From contig CAVUFS010000004.1 of the NCBI GenBank assembly GCA_963740675.1, positions 496,001 through 560,000 on the forward strand: DNA of 64,000 bases, read 5' to 3'. Below, one piece after another: positions 45,462-54,249 of this stretch; the stretch's first letter is position 1; every line of letters starts with the position of its first letter. Source of the stretch: CAIKMD01 sp963740675. GTDB lineage: Bacteria; Pseudomonadota; Alphaproteobacteria; ATCC43930; CGMCC-115725. Below the pieces are notes generated by a model. That model saw only the letters and a program-made list of their open reading frames with translations, ran no database searches and was not told the DNA's origin. The position numbers and the translations under genes are program-made.

Positions 45462-47255
45462 TCACGAGTTCGGCGCGGCGCCGACGACGATCTGGTCGCC
45501 GTCATGCAATCCGCTGCGGATCTCGATCCCCTCGAGCGTGGTGATGCCGACCTGAACCGGCACCGAAGCGATCTCACCGGTCGGTTTCTTCACCCGCACG
45601 CTCGTGCCGTCCTGATCTTCGGTCACGGCATTCACGGGAACGACGATCGCCTGCGGGTTGGCATAAAGCAGGACCGAGAGATTGGCCGTCATGCCGATAC
45701 GGATGCGCTGCCGCTGCTCCGGCGTGATCTGATCGATCACCGCTTTGACCGTGAACGTCGGCAAGGCGCGCCCCACCCCGCTGTTATCCGCCTGCGTCGA
45801 CACCGAAATCAGGTGGCCCGAGATCGGCGGGCCGGTGAAGGCGTCGTTCGAGATCTGAACCGTCTGACCGACGGCGACCCGGTTGACGTCGATCTCGTCG
45901 ACCGAAGCGCTCACCGCGAGCTGTTCGAGATTGCCGATCGCGACGACGGCCTGCCCTTTGGCGACATGGGCGCCGACCTCGATCGAATGCGATCCCTGCG
46001 AGCCGCCCGTGCTGTCATCGGGCGGACGAAGAATGACGCCCGCAACCGGCGCGGTCACGACCGCATGGGCGAACTGGTTTTCGAGATCCTGGTCCTTCGC
46101 TTTGACATTCTCGAGCTGCAGCTCGCCGACATGGATCGCCTCGTCGTTGCCACGATTGAGCGCGTTCTGCAGATCGCGATGGGAGGATTGGTTTTGCAGC
46201 GTCGCCATACGCAGCTGATCGACCATGCCGTCATATTCGGTTTGCGCGATGATCCCCTGATCGAGCAGCGATTTCGTGCTCGCGGCGCGACGCTTGAGCT
46301 CTTGGAGCGCCTGGTCGCTCGCCAATGTGTTGGCCCGCGCCGTGACGACCTCGCTGCTCTGCGACCAGTTCTTCAGCGTCGCTTCCTGGCCTTGCGCCTT
46401 GATCAGCTCGGCGCGCGCATCGCGTACGCGCATCTCGATATCGGCGGTATCCATGACGAGCAGCGCCTCACCGCGCTCGACCTGCTGGCCGTAATCGAAG
46501 CGCTTCTCCTTGATCGGACCATCGAAGGGCGCGACGACATTGATGATCGAGCCGGGATAGATCGCGCCCGGAACCGTGATCCGCGATTCGATCGGATGCG
46601 GCATCACCGTCATGGTGCTGCCGCCACCGGCCGGCCCTGCGGCCGCGACGGTCGGCGGCCGCGCCACCGCGGCGGCGCTGCGCCACCAGCTCAGGCCGCC
46701 GATGACGACGAAGAGAGCGATCACCCCTGCGGTCGCCATGACGCGGATGCGCGCCGCGCGATGGCCCATCGCGTCCATCTGCTTGTTGGCGGTCTCGAGA
46801 TCGAGATAGGCCTTCTGCAACTCGTTGTGGCGGCCTTTGATCTGCTCGGTGAGCTGCGTCTCCGCCTCGCGCAGCCGCTCGACCTCGGTCACGTCGCTGA
46901 AGACGCAGATGATGCCGGCGGGCTCGCGCGCATCGCCGAGCAACATCTGCGAGGTGGTCACCGACAGGAAGCGCTCGACACTCCCGACCTGATAGCGCAC
47001 GCGCTTCTGCTGGATCACGCTCGCTTCGTAGATCGCCTCGAAGATCGCATGCGTGAACTCGTCGGCGCCCTCGTCGTTGAGGAAAAGCTCGAGCAGGGTC
47101 TGGCCGAGCGCGCGCTCCGCTTCGATCGCGAGAATCCGCCCGGCGGCGGGGTTGAAGGCGACGATGCGGCCCTGGCGGTCGACGGCGATCACGCCGTCGC
47201 GCATGTAATCGAGAATGCTCTTGAAGAGCTGGGGATTGCCGGCGGCGTCTGTCAT
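45462..47255 (-). CDS. PAS domain fused to a MacA/HlyD-type periplasmic adaptor
   Basis: 597 residues from the ATG at 47255. Residues about 10-125 form a PAS sensor domain (ILDYMRDGVIAVDRQGRIVA, FNPAAGRILAIEAERALG, ending CVFSDVTEVERL), about 123-163 a coiled coil, about 170-190 one membrane helix (MATAGVIALFVVIGGLSW), then a complete membrane fusion protein: lipoyl half (VVAPFDGPIKEKRFDYGQQV), hairpin helices, second lipoyl half (APVAGVILRPP) and beta-barrel domain. The reading frame is continuous, so the fusion is not a frame error. The cytoplasmic PAS could sense a signal and act on the ABC pump. Located between lnt and the ATPase gene. Confidence 0.88.
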   Translation of the reverse strand: MTDAAGNPQLFKSILDYMRDGVIAVDRQGRIVAFNPAAGRILAIEAERALGQTLLELFLNDEGADEFTHAIFEAIYEASVIQQKRVRYQVGSVERFLSVTTSQMLLGDAREPAGIICVFSDVTEVERLREAETQLTEQIKGRHNELQKAYLDLETANKQMDAMGHRAARIRVMATAGVIALFVVIGGLSWWRSAAAVARPPTVAAAGPAGGGSTMTVMPHPIESRITVPGAIYPGSIINVVAPFDGPIKEKRFDYGQQVERGEALLVMDTADIEMRVRDARAELIKAQGQEATLKNWSQSSEVVTARANTLASDQALQELKRRAASTKSLLDQGIIAQTEYDGMVDQLRMATLQNQSSHRDLQNALNRGNDEAIHVGELQLENVKAKDQDLENQFAHAVVTAPVAGVILRPPDDSTGGSQGSHSIEVGAHVAKGQAVVAIGNLEQLAVSASVDEIDVNRVAVGQTVQISNDAFTGPPISGHLISVSTQADNSGVGRALPTFTVKAVIDQITPEQRQRIRIGMTANLSVLLYANPQAIVVPVNAVTEDQDGTSVRVKKPTGEIASVPVQVGITTLEGIEIRSGLHDGDQIVVGAAPNS

Positions 47256-47292
47256 CGCTTCTTTGGATGTACCACAGCCAATGCCCTTGCGC

Positions 47293-48925
47293 CTACGCCC
47301 GTTGCCGGCCGCGATTCCGCAAGCGCACGAAGCCCGCAACCATCACCGCCGTCAAACCCCAGAGGAAAAGATCGCCGGTTGCAGCATAGACCGAGCGCGC
47401 CTGCGGGACGCGAAGCGTCGCCGCCTCGGCGACAACGCCGTCGAGAGGCGCGGTGACAACCGGGGTGCCGGTCGCATCCACCAGCATGCTCGGTCCCGCA
47501 TTGCTGACGAAGGCCAGCGGCGTGCGGAACGCAACCGACTGGAAGAGCGCCAAGGCAAGGTGATAAGCGCCGACCCGGCTGTGGCCGAACCAACCGTCAT
47601 CGACCGGGTTGACGATCACATCGCCGCCTTGCGCCACCGCGGCACGGATATGACCGGCGAAGATCAATTCGTAGCAGATCGCGGCGATGAGCTTCGCTTT
47701 ATCGGTCACCGCCAGCGGCGCCGCGCTTTCGCCCGCGCGGTAATGACGGGCGAGCGTGAAGATGTCCTTGAGGCCGGGCACGAAACCGTCGAAGGGCAGA
47801 AATTCCGTGAAAGGCACGAGGATCATCTTGTCGTAAAACGGACCGAAACCGCCGCCGGCCGTGGCGGTGAAGAGCCGGCTGGTTGTCGGCGCGTCGGGTC
47901 CGTCGCCGATGCGGCCGCTGCCGACGAAGAGGATCGGCACCCGGCGCGCATGCGCGAGCGCGAGAATGCGCGCGATGTGCGCATCGTCTTCGCTCCCCGG
48001 CGTCAGCGAGAACGGCACTTCCGGCCACAGCACAAGATCGAGATCGGTCCGGCGCGCGGCGAGCCCATCCGTCAGCGCGAGAAGCTGGTCGAATTCGGCA
48101 TCGCGCTCGGCGCGCGAAATCGGTTGCCGGCTGCCGTAATCGTCGAGCGGCTCGGCGGGTTGAACGAAGCCGATGCGCAGCTCTGTCGCGGGCGCCTCAG
48201 CAACGGCCGCGAGCCGCCAGTTTCCGTAAGCCAGAACGAGCAGCGGCACGCAAATGGCGGCGAGAAAGAGTTGCGCCGCCTGCCAGCGCGAGCGCGTCAG
48301 CGCAGCGACGGCTTCGGCGAGCAATGCGCTGACGAGCAGCACGACAAAAGTGAGCAGCGGCAGGCCGCCGAGATCGAGCAGCTGAACCAGACGCGGCGAG
48401 CGATAAAGCGAATGCGCGATGTTGCCGGGCAGCAGATCCGGATACCAGGACAGCGCGATCGTCCAGAGCGCGGCAAAGACCAGCGCCCGCCGCCAGCCCG
48501 CCGATGCGCGCCAGCGGCTGCCCAACCAGCCGGCAAGGGCAAAGGGCACCGCTTGATAGGCGCAGCAGCCGAGATTGAGGAGCCAGGATGAGAAGGGCGA
48601 GGCGCTGAGCCGTTCCGCCGCTTCGACGCTGCCCGGCGCGAACGTGGAAAGCCAGCCGAGAAACCCGGCGATCGCGCTAAGAGCGGCCGCGCGCGCCGGC
48701 GACGCATTCCGATTCGCGAAAAACAGCGGCGCCATCGCGACCCAGCCGAGCAACGGCGCGAGTTCTCGGCCAGGGCCCGCCCGGTGCCGCGACGAACCAG
48801 ATCGCGACCATGATCAGCGCAATCGCGCCGTTCCGCCAAAGAGCGGCGGGCGCCCTCGCCGGAGCAAGGGCGCCCGCTACCTGATCTAAGCTTCCGCCAT
48901 GGTCGCGCGCTTGCGAGGCCACCAC
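47293..48925 (-). CDS. lnt: apolipoprotein N-acyltransferase-like protein, frameshifted near the start
   Basis: Polytopic N-terminal half and C-terminal nitrilase domain as in Lnt, which adds the third acyl chain to lipoproteins. The catalytic set is visible: Glu in VLWPEVPFSL, Lys in FYDKMILVPFTEFLPF and Cys in AAICYELIFAG. The first membrane helix (AIALIMVAIWFVAAPG) lies in another frame; removing one base in the GGGCCC at 48773-48778 joins them, giving about 543 residues from a GTG at 48925. A perfect hairpin at 48845-48876 falls in the presumed first codons, so the start is uncertain. It could be a second Lnt serving this exporter locus. Confidence 0.82.
48845..48876. repeat. perfect 11-base hairpin near the lnt start
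   Basis: GCGGGCGCCCT (48845-48855) pairs perfectly with AGGGCGCCCGC (48866-48876) around ten bases. No T-run follows on either strand. It may be a terminator-like or translational control hairpin, or simply coding sequence. Confidence 0.5.
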
Positions 48926-48961
48926 CTGAGGCGTTCGGCTATGCTGCCCGGAGCTTGGCTC

Positions 48962-49465
48962 TTATCCCGGTATGTACATATTGCCGATCCATTCCCAACT
49001 GCTCCCATAGGGCCTCGACAATATCTGCACGTAAAAATTGGTCGTCGAGTATCCCGGACAAACAGCTGGGAATGTGTGCATGTAAATTGGATTCGGCGGG
49101 TTGTTATGACCGGGGAGTGTGCCGCTCCAGGTGTAGCTCCCCAGATTCTTGACGCTGCCGTCTCTGCATTGCTGCGTCCAATTGGGACCGATCACGACGC
49201 TCTTGCCGGTCATATCGCTCTGCGGGGTCGTGCTGGTGAACGACACCGTGTTGTTCATCGCGGAGCAATTCGAGCCGAGTGGGATGCTTTGGCCGTCGAC
49301 GACGATAGCCGAAGGACACGGATAGCCCGCATACGACTGGAACCCAACCGGATAGAAGGTCGGCGACGAGAAGGCACGGGCGACCTGCACGTACTGGAAC
49401 GCAAACGCCAGAATGCCGAGCAGCAAACAGGCTGCCGCCGTGCGCCAGTTGAAGATGATGTTCAA
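48962..49465 (-). CDS. secreted protein of unknown function, four cysteines
   Basis: 167 residues from an ATG with a strong ribosome binding site (AGGAGGGG). One N-terminal hydrophobic segment (AAACLLLGILAFAFQYVQVARA) looks like a signal peptide or anchor. The mature part is rich in Ser, Thr, Pro, Asn and aromatic residues, with four cysteines (YPCPSA, SNCSAM, QQCRDG, AVCPGY) that could form two disulfides. No family recognised. Codon use is less GC-biased than neighbours. It lies between lnt and the divergent tolC-like gene and might be a substrate or partner of the exporter. Confidence 0.75.
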   Translation of the reverse strand: MNIIFNWRTAAACLLLGILAFAFQYVQVARAFSSPTFYPVGFQSYAGYPCPSAIVVDGQSIPLGSNCSAMNNTVSFTSTTPQSDMTGKSVVIGPNWTQQCRDGSVKNLGSYTWSGTLPGHNNPPNPIYMHTFPAVCPGYSTTNFYVQILSRPYGSSWEWIGNMYIPG

Positions 49466-49716
49466 TTCCCCCTCCTATAAAATGCTGTCCGCGCGCGAGA
49501 CTTCGTACACCCCTTCTCACGCGGGCGGAAAGAACGTGCCGATTTTCTAAATTATTGTCAAACACTAGCTACTTCGTCTGGTCTCAATAATGTTTCGAGC
49601 CATCATCGGTGCAACGGGATTGCCATGGGTTATCGCGTCTGCGTAAGGTGCTCGCGCTGTCCTGGGGATGGTTGCGGGCAAAGCCGCCTCATCGGGCCGA
49701 ACCGGATGACAGGGGG

Positions 49717-51345
49717 ATGTATTGGGGCGTGAAGACCGGCGTTTTGAGAAGCCGCGGCTTGATTGCCGGCGCGTGGATTGCTCTCTTTCTGTGGCTAAGC
49801 ACCGGCTGCGCGCAGGCGCAGGGCGACGACACAGCGCCGCTACCGCCCGCGAGTCCGACGCTCTCGACAAGGCCAGGTCCCGTCCGGCCGCCGAATTCGC
49901 CGCCTTCCCTTGCCACGCCGCCCAATTCAGCGCGCGCGGCGCCTATCGGTCCGCCGATCGCGCTGACGTTACCGGAGGCCGTCTTCATCGGCTTGCGCGA
50001 CAATCTCAGCGTCCGAAGCGCCTACATCCAGCGCGTCGCCGATAAATTCAACCTCTACGTCGCCGAGTATAAGTTCATGCCGCTGCTCGGCTTCGCTGCC
50101 AATGTGCAGCGTAAGCTCAATCAAAGCGCGGACACGAACGGCACGCGCAGCGACGGCTACAGCGTCACGCCGACCGCGACCCTCAACACCATTACCGGCG
50201 GGCAATTCACCTTCGGCTGGGCGAACCAGCAAGGCTTCGCCTATTCGGGCGGCGCCATCCCGACCAGCCGCTCCGCCACCTCGGTTCCGACGCTTTCCTT
50301 CGTCCAGCCGCTGCTGCAAGGGGCCGGTGTCGATATCGCGACCGCATCCGTGCGCCAAGCCGAGATCGCCGAGCAAAGCAACGTCCTGACGCTGAAGTCG
50401 ACGGTCATGTCGACGATCGCCCAGATCATCCAGGCCTATCGCGCCTACGTGCAGGCGGTGCAGCAGGTGACGATCGCGCAGAACGCGTTGCAAAGCTCGA
50501 AAGATCTCCTGAACGTCAACCAGCAGCTCATCGCTTCCGGACGCATGGCACGCGAAGATCTGGTGCAATCGCAAGCCAGCGTCGCGCAAAACGAATTGGC
50601 GCTTGTTCAGGCAAAGAACGGCGCCGATACGGCGCGGCTGGCGCTCCTCGTTCTGCTCTCGCTCGATCCGCATTCCCCGGTTACCACCACCGACAATTCC
50701 ACCTCCGTGCAGCGTGTCACGATCGACGTCGACCGCGCGACCGAAATCGCGCTCGCCAATCGGCCCGACTATCTGCAGGCGTTGAATGCCGTCGCAACCG
50801 ATGTGATTTCGCTCGCACTCGCCAAGAATGCGCGTCTATGGAACCTGTCGGTGAACGGGACCGTCAGCCGCAATACAGCCGGACTGAGCCTGCCGCCGAC
50901 GATCGACACCCTGCCGAGCCCAACGGCGAAGACCAACGGCACGATCGGCATATCCTTGAGCTTCCCGATCAACGACCCGACGCCGGAACAAGGCGAGGTT
51001 CAGGCCCAGGTCGCGCTCGATCAGGGCAAGCTGACCGTCAAATCGACGAAGCAGCAAATCGCGCAGCAAGTCCACGACGCCGTCACCGCGATCGACCTCG
51101 GCTGGCAGCAGCTCATCCTGGCGCGTCAGAGCCGCGAGCTGTCGCAGCGCCAGCTCGATGTCGAGCGGATCAAGCTGCGCGCCGGACGCTCGTCGAATTT
51201 CGAGGTCGTCACCTTCCAGAACCAACTCGTGACCGCGCAAAGCGCCGAGTTGGGCGCGATCATCGGCTATCTCAACGCCCTGACCAATCTCGATGCACAA
51301 TTGGGCACGACGCTCGACACCTGGAAGATCGCGCTTCACCCCTGA
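49717..51345 (+). CDS. TolC-family outer membrane efflux protein
   Basis: 542 residues from the ATG at 49717 after CAGGGGG. A signal segment (LIAGAWIALFLWLSTGCAQA) leads to a Pro-rich spacer (about 45-90) and then two OEP repeats with the long alternating helices of TolC (for example AQIIQAYRAYVQAVQQVTIA and VTFQNQLVTAQSAELGAIIG). The Cys in the signal segment (STGCAQA) could be a lipidation site, though the lipobox is imperfect. It would form the outer membrane duct for the PAS-adaptor and MacB-like pump. Confidence 0.9.
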   Translation: MYWGVKTGVLRSRGLIAGAWIALFLWLSTGCAQAQGDDTAPLPPASPTLSTRPGPVRPPNSPPSLATPPNSARAAPIGPPIALTLPEAVFIGLRDNLSVRSAYIQRVADKFNLYVAEYKFMPLLGFAANVQRKLNQSADTNGTRSDGYSVTPTATLNTITGGQFTFGWANQQGFAYSGGAIPTSRSATSVPTLSFVQPLLQGAGVDIATASVRQAEIAEQSNVLTLKSTVMSTIAQIIQAYRAYVQAVQQVTIAQNALQSSKDLLNVNQQLIASGRMAREDLVQSQASVAQNELALVQAKNGADTARLALLVLLSLDPHSPVTTTDNSTSVQRVTIDVDRATEIALANRPDYLQALNAVATDVISLALAKNARLWNLSVNGTVSRNTAGLSLPPTIDTLPSPTAKTNGTIGISLSFPINDPTPEQGEVQAQVALDQGKLTVKSTKQQIAQQVHDAVTAIDLGWQQLILARQSRELSQRQLDVERIKLRAGRSSNFEVVTFQNQLVTAQSAELGAIIGYLNALTNLDAQLGTTLDTWKIALHP

Positions 51346-51354
51346 TCGTGCGCT

Positions 51355-51576
51355 TTAGTCGTGCGGTAACGGCGGCGCATCCATCGCCGGCGCCTCGGGC
51401 GGCGGCGGTGCGTCTTCGGGCACGATCTCGACGTACGAGGGCAGCGGCGCGCTCACCGCTTTGCCGGGCTTGGCCATGCCCGGCGCTTCCGGGGTGACAT
51501 CCGGCGCGGGACAGCCGCCGAGCATCGTCGCCATCGCCGGCAAGAGGAATGCCATCGCCGCCCGCCCTGCCCGCAT
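51355..51576 (-). CDS. small proline-rich lipoprotein
   Basis: 73 residues. MRAGRAAMAFLLPAM leads to TMLGGC, a good lipobox with Cys near residue 22, followed by a Pro/Glu/Ala-rich tail (VPEDAPPPPEAPAM) and nothing else. It converges on the tolC-like gene nine bases away. No family recognised. The clear lipobox supports a real gene despite the small size. Acylation by the neighbouring Lnt is possible. Confidence 0.6.
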   Translation of the reverse strand: MRAGRAAMAFLLPAMATMLGGCPAPDVTPEAPGMAKPGKAVSAPLPSYVEIVPEDAPPPPEAPAMDAPPLPHD

Positions 51577-51676
51577 ATGCTCTGTCCCCTCTGCTCGCGA
51601 TTAATCTAATCCGCATCGTTGCTTGGCTCCAAGCACGCTCTTGCTTTAGCATCGCGGGCGATTTCGGGGGTAAGGG

Positions 51677-52711
51677 ATGGTCGTGCGCGTGGAAAATGAC
51701 GATGCGGTCGCGGTACCGGCGGGACGCCGTGCGCGGTCACGGACCGTCGCCATTCCGGCGCCGACATCGATATCGCGCGCCGTGCTGCTCGCGATCTATG
51801 CCGCCGTGCCGCTCTGCCTGCTCGCGGCGATCGTCGATCTCGCGCTCTTTGGCGGCGCCGTGCGCCGGGTCTTGCCGCGCACGCCGGATGCGATCCTGCT
51901 CTATCTCATCGTCTTCAACCTGCCGCATATCGTCGCCAGCACGCTGATCTTTCTCGACCGCGACTATCTCACGCATTATCGCCACCGGCTGCTGTGGCCG
52001 AGCCTCGCGATCGCGGCTTTCGTGATCTGGGGGCCGAGCGTCATCGGCCTCGCCCTGTTCAGCGCGATCATCTACGCGATAACGATCTGGCATGCGATCG
52101 GCCAGCAATTCGGCCTCGCCGGCATGATGGCGAAGACCAGCAAACGCTGGCTGCGCGTCTGGAAGGCGAGCGGCTTCGGTGCCGGCGCGGCGGTCTATTT
52201 CGCGATCTATGCGCAGGACGCCACCGCGGGCGGCACGCTGACGATCGCTGTCGCCACGATCTTCGCGCTCTCGCTCATCGCGTTCACCGCCGCGACCATC
52301 ATCGGCGCGCGCCGCGCGGCGGCCGGTTACGGCCGCGCGTTTCTCTGGGCCAATTACGCGCTGGTGACCGCCGCCGCGATCCTCTTCGCTCTCGGCTATC
52401 CCCTGCTCGTCATCTTGATGGCGCGCATCGTCCACGACTGCACGGCCTTCTGTTTTTATGTCGTCCACGATCAGAACCGCAACGCCGCGGCGCCGCGCAA
52501 TCTTATCTATCGGCTTTTCGCCGGCCGCCACCCGCCGGCGCTGCTGCTCTGTCCGCTGGCCGCGATGGCGATCGCCTTCCCGCTGACCTGGTACTACCAC
52601 GTCGCCTGGGTCGCTTGGCTCGTCCTCGGCATCTCGCTGCTGCATTACTATACGGAAGGCTTCACCTGGCGGAGCGGCGCGCCGCACCGCCGCGCCATCG
52701 CGATCAGTTGA
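51677..52711 (+). CDS. polytopic membrane protein with conserved-looking histidine motifs
   Basis: 344 residues with about eight hydrophobic segments. Histidines cluster at membrane borders: NLPHIVAS near residue 76, DYLTHYRHRLLW near 95, TIWHAIGQQFG near 138, VHDCTAFCFYVVHDQNRN near 255 and LLHYYTEGFTWRSGAPHRRA at the end. The pattern is reminiscent of membrane di-metal oxygenases or Brp/Blh-like proteins, but I do not recognise the family. It precedes the DUF62 gene by 65 bases on the same strand. Confidence 0.7.
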   Translation: MVVRVENDDAVAVPAGRRARSRTVAIPAPTSISRAVLLAIYAAVPLCLLAAIVDLALFGGAVRRVLPRTPDAILLYLIVFNLPHIVASTLIFLDRDYLTHYRHRLLWPSLAIAAFVIWGPSVIGLALFSAIIYAITIWHAIGQQFGLAGMMAKTSKRWLRVWKASGFGAGAAVYFAIYAQDATAGGTLTIAVATIFALSLIAFTAATIIGARRAAAGYGRAFLWANYALVTAAAILFALGYPLLVILMARIVHDCTAFCFYVVHDQNRNAAAPRNLIYRLFAGRHPPALLLCPLAAMAIAFPLTWYYHVAWVAWLVLGISLLHYYTEGFTWRSGAPHRRAIAIS

Positions 52712-52776
52712 GCGCCGCCGCATAGGCCGTTCCTCGTCGCTCTTGTCCCGCGCGACGCGCGGCGCATAATTCGGCG

Positions 52777-53502
52777 ATGATCGTTCTCTTCACCGATTTC
52801 GGTCTCGCCGGTCCCTACACGGGCCAGATGAAAGCGGTGCTGCGCCGCGAGGCGCCACAGACCGAGATCATCGATCTTTTCGCCGATGCGCCGGGCGGCG
52901 ATCCGCGCGCCAGCGCCTATCTTCTCGCCGCCTATGCCGCGTGGTTTCCGCCCGGCACGATCTTTCTCTGCGTCGTCGATCCCGGCGTCGGCGGCCAGCG
53001 TGCGCCGCTGATGATCGAGGCCGATCGCCGCTGGTATGTCGGGCCCGAGAACGGGCTCTTTGAGTTGGTTTTGCGGCGAGCGCAAAATGCGCGTTGCTAT
53101 GAGATCACCTGGCATCCGCCAAAACTCTCCGCGAGTTTCCACGGCCGGGATCTTTTCGCGCCGGTCGCGGCGATGCTGGCGCGCGGCGAGCGGCCGCCTG
53201 TCCGCGCCGGCGATGCGATTCGCCAGCCCGACTGGCCCGACGAACTCGCCGAGATCGTCTATATCGACCATTACGGCAACGCCATGACCGGGCTGCGCGG
53301 CAACGCGGTCCCGACAGGCGCGACGCTGATTCTTGGGGATAAGACGCGGGTTATCCACGCCGCGACTTTTTCCGCCGTGCCCGAGGGCAGCGCCTTTTGG
53401 TATGAGAATTCGAACGGTCTGGTCGAGATCGCGGTCAATCGCGGCCGTGCCGCCGATCAGCTTGGTCTTGCCATCGGCAGCACCTTCGCGATCGAGCCAT
53501 GA
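52777..53502 (+). CDS. SAM hydroxide adenosyltransferase (DUF62 family)
   Basis: 241 residues. VLFTDFGLAGPYTGQMKAVL at the start, VVDPGVGGQRAPL near residue 68, GPENGLFEL near 90 and YIDHYGNAMT near 165 are the DUF62 hallmarks. The family uses a water-derived hydroxide to split S-adenosylmethionine into adenosine and methionine; its cellular purpose is unclear. It stands close to the SAM-using methyltransferase CcrM, with rnhB between. Confidence 0.92.
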   Translation: MIVLFTDFGLAGPYTGQMKAVLRREAPQTEIIDLFADAPGGDPRASAYLLAAYAAWFPPGTIFLCVVDPGVGGQRAPLMIEADRRWYVGPENGLFELVLRRAQNARCYEITWHPPKLSASFHGRDLFAPVAAMLARGERPPVRAGDAIRQPDWPDELAEIVYIDHYGNAMTGLRGNAVPTGATLILGDKTRVIHAATFSAVPEGSAFWYENSNGLVEIAVNRGRAADQLGLAIGSTFAIEP

Positions 53503-53557
53503 GGCCGGTCGACATCGATTAGGGAAACCGCGGCCTACTTAAGATACGGCGGGGGGA

Positions 53558-54202
53558 ATGCCCGATTTCGCGTTAGAGCGTGGCTGCGACGGCATCGTCT
53601 GCGGCATCGACGAGGCAGGGCGCGGGCCCTTGGCCGGGCCTGTGGTCGCGGCCGCGGTGATCCTCGACCGCAAGAAAATCCCGCGCCGGCTGCGCGCCGA
53701 GCTCGACAATTCGAAAAAGCTGAACGCCGAGGAGCGCGAGGAATTCGCGCTGATGATCCGGCAATGCGCGATCAAGGTCGGTGTCGGCGCGGCAAGCGTG
53801 CGCGAGATCGAGCGCATCAACATCCTGCAGGCGACCTTCGTTGCGATGCGCCGCGCGCTGCTGCGCTTGGGGCTCATGCCCGACATCGCGCTGATCGACG
53901 GCAATCAGCCGCCGCCTTTGCCTTGCGCGGTGAAGACCGTGATCGGCGGCGACGGGCTGTCGCTCTCGATCGCCGCGGCTTCGGTCATCGCCAAGACGAC
54001 GCGCGACCGGCTGATGCGCTCGCTCGCCCTGCGCTACGACGGCTATGGCTGGATGACCAATGTCGGCTACGGCACCGAAGAGCATCGCGCCGCGATCTTG
54101 AGCCTCGGCCCAACGCGACATCACCGCATGACTTTCGCGCCGCTCCAGCTCAGCCTCGAGTTCGATACGAACTTGATCGACCAAGCCTCTGTGACTCCTT
54201 AA
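53558..54202 (+). CDS. rnhB: ribonuclease HII
   Basis: 214 residues. VCGIDEAGRGPLAGPVVAAA (residues 10-29) contains the catalytic Asp-Glu pair, LIDGNQPPP the third Asp and ASVIAKTTRDRLM the later motif. RNase HII cuts RNA in DNA hybrids and single ribonucleotides. Start ATG follows GGGGG. The ccrM promoter overlaps its 3' end. Confidence 0.95.
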   Translation: MPDFALERGCDGIVCGIDEAGRGPLAGPVVAAAVILDRKKIPRRLRAELDNSKKLNAEEREEFALMIRQCAIKVGVGAASVREIERINILQATFVAMRRALLRLGLMPDIALIDGNQPPPLPCAVKTVIGGDGLSLSIAAASVIAKTTRDRLMRSLALRYDGYGWMTNVGYGTEEHRAAILSLGPTRHHRMTFAPLQLSLEFDTNLIDQASVTP

Positions 54203-54241
54203 ATATTCCTGTTGACGCGCCGAGTCGCGATAGTCAGAATC
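54193..54241 (+). promoter_or_regulatory. ccrM promoter region with three GANTC sites
   Basis: TTGACG (54212-54217), a 17-base spacer and CAGAAT (54235-54240) form a plausible promoter. Three GANTC sites lie within 49 bases: GACTC (54193-54197), GAGTC (54222-54226, in the spacer) and GAATC (54237-54241, overlapping the -10). Methylation of such sites regulates ccrM in Caulobacter, so autoregulation by the encoded enzyme is likely. Confidence 0.6.
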
Positions 54242-54249
54242 CCCGCCCC

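Noticed and set aside
48845..48876. Rho-independent terminator upstream of lnt
   Set aside because: The stem is perfect but no T-run follows on either strand, and it falls in a possible coding region.
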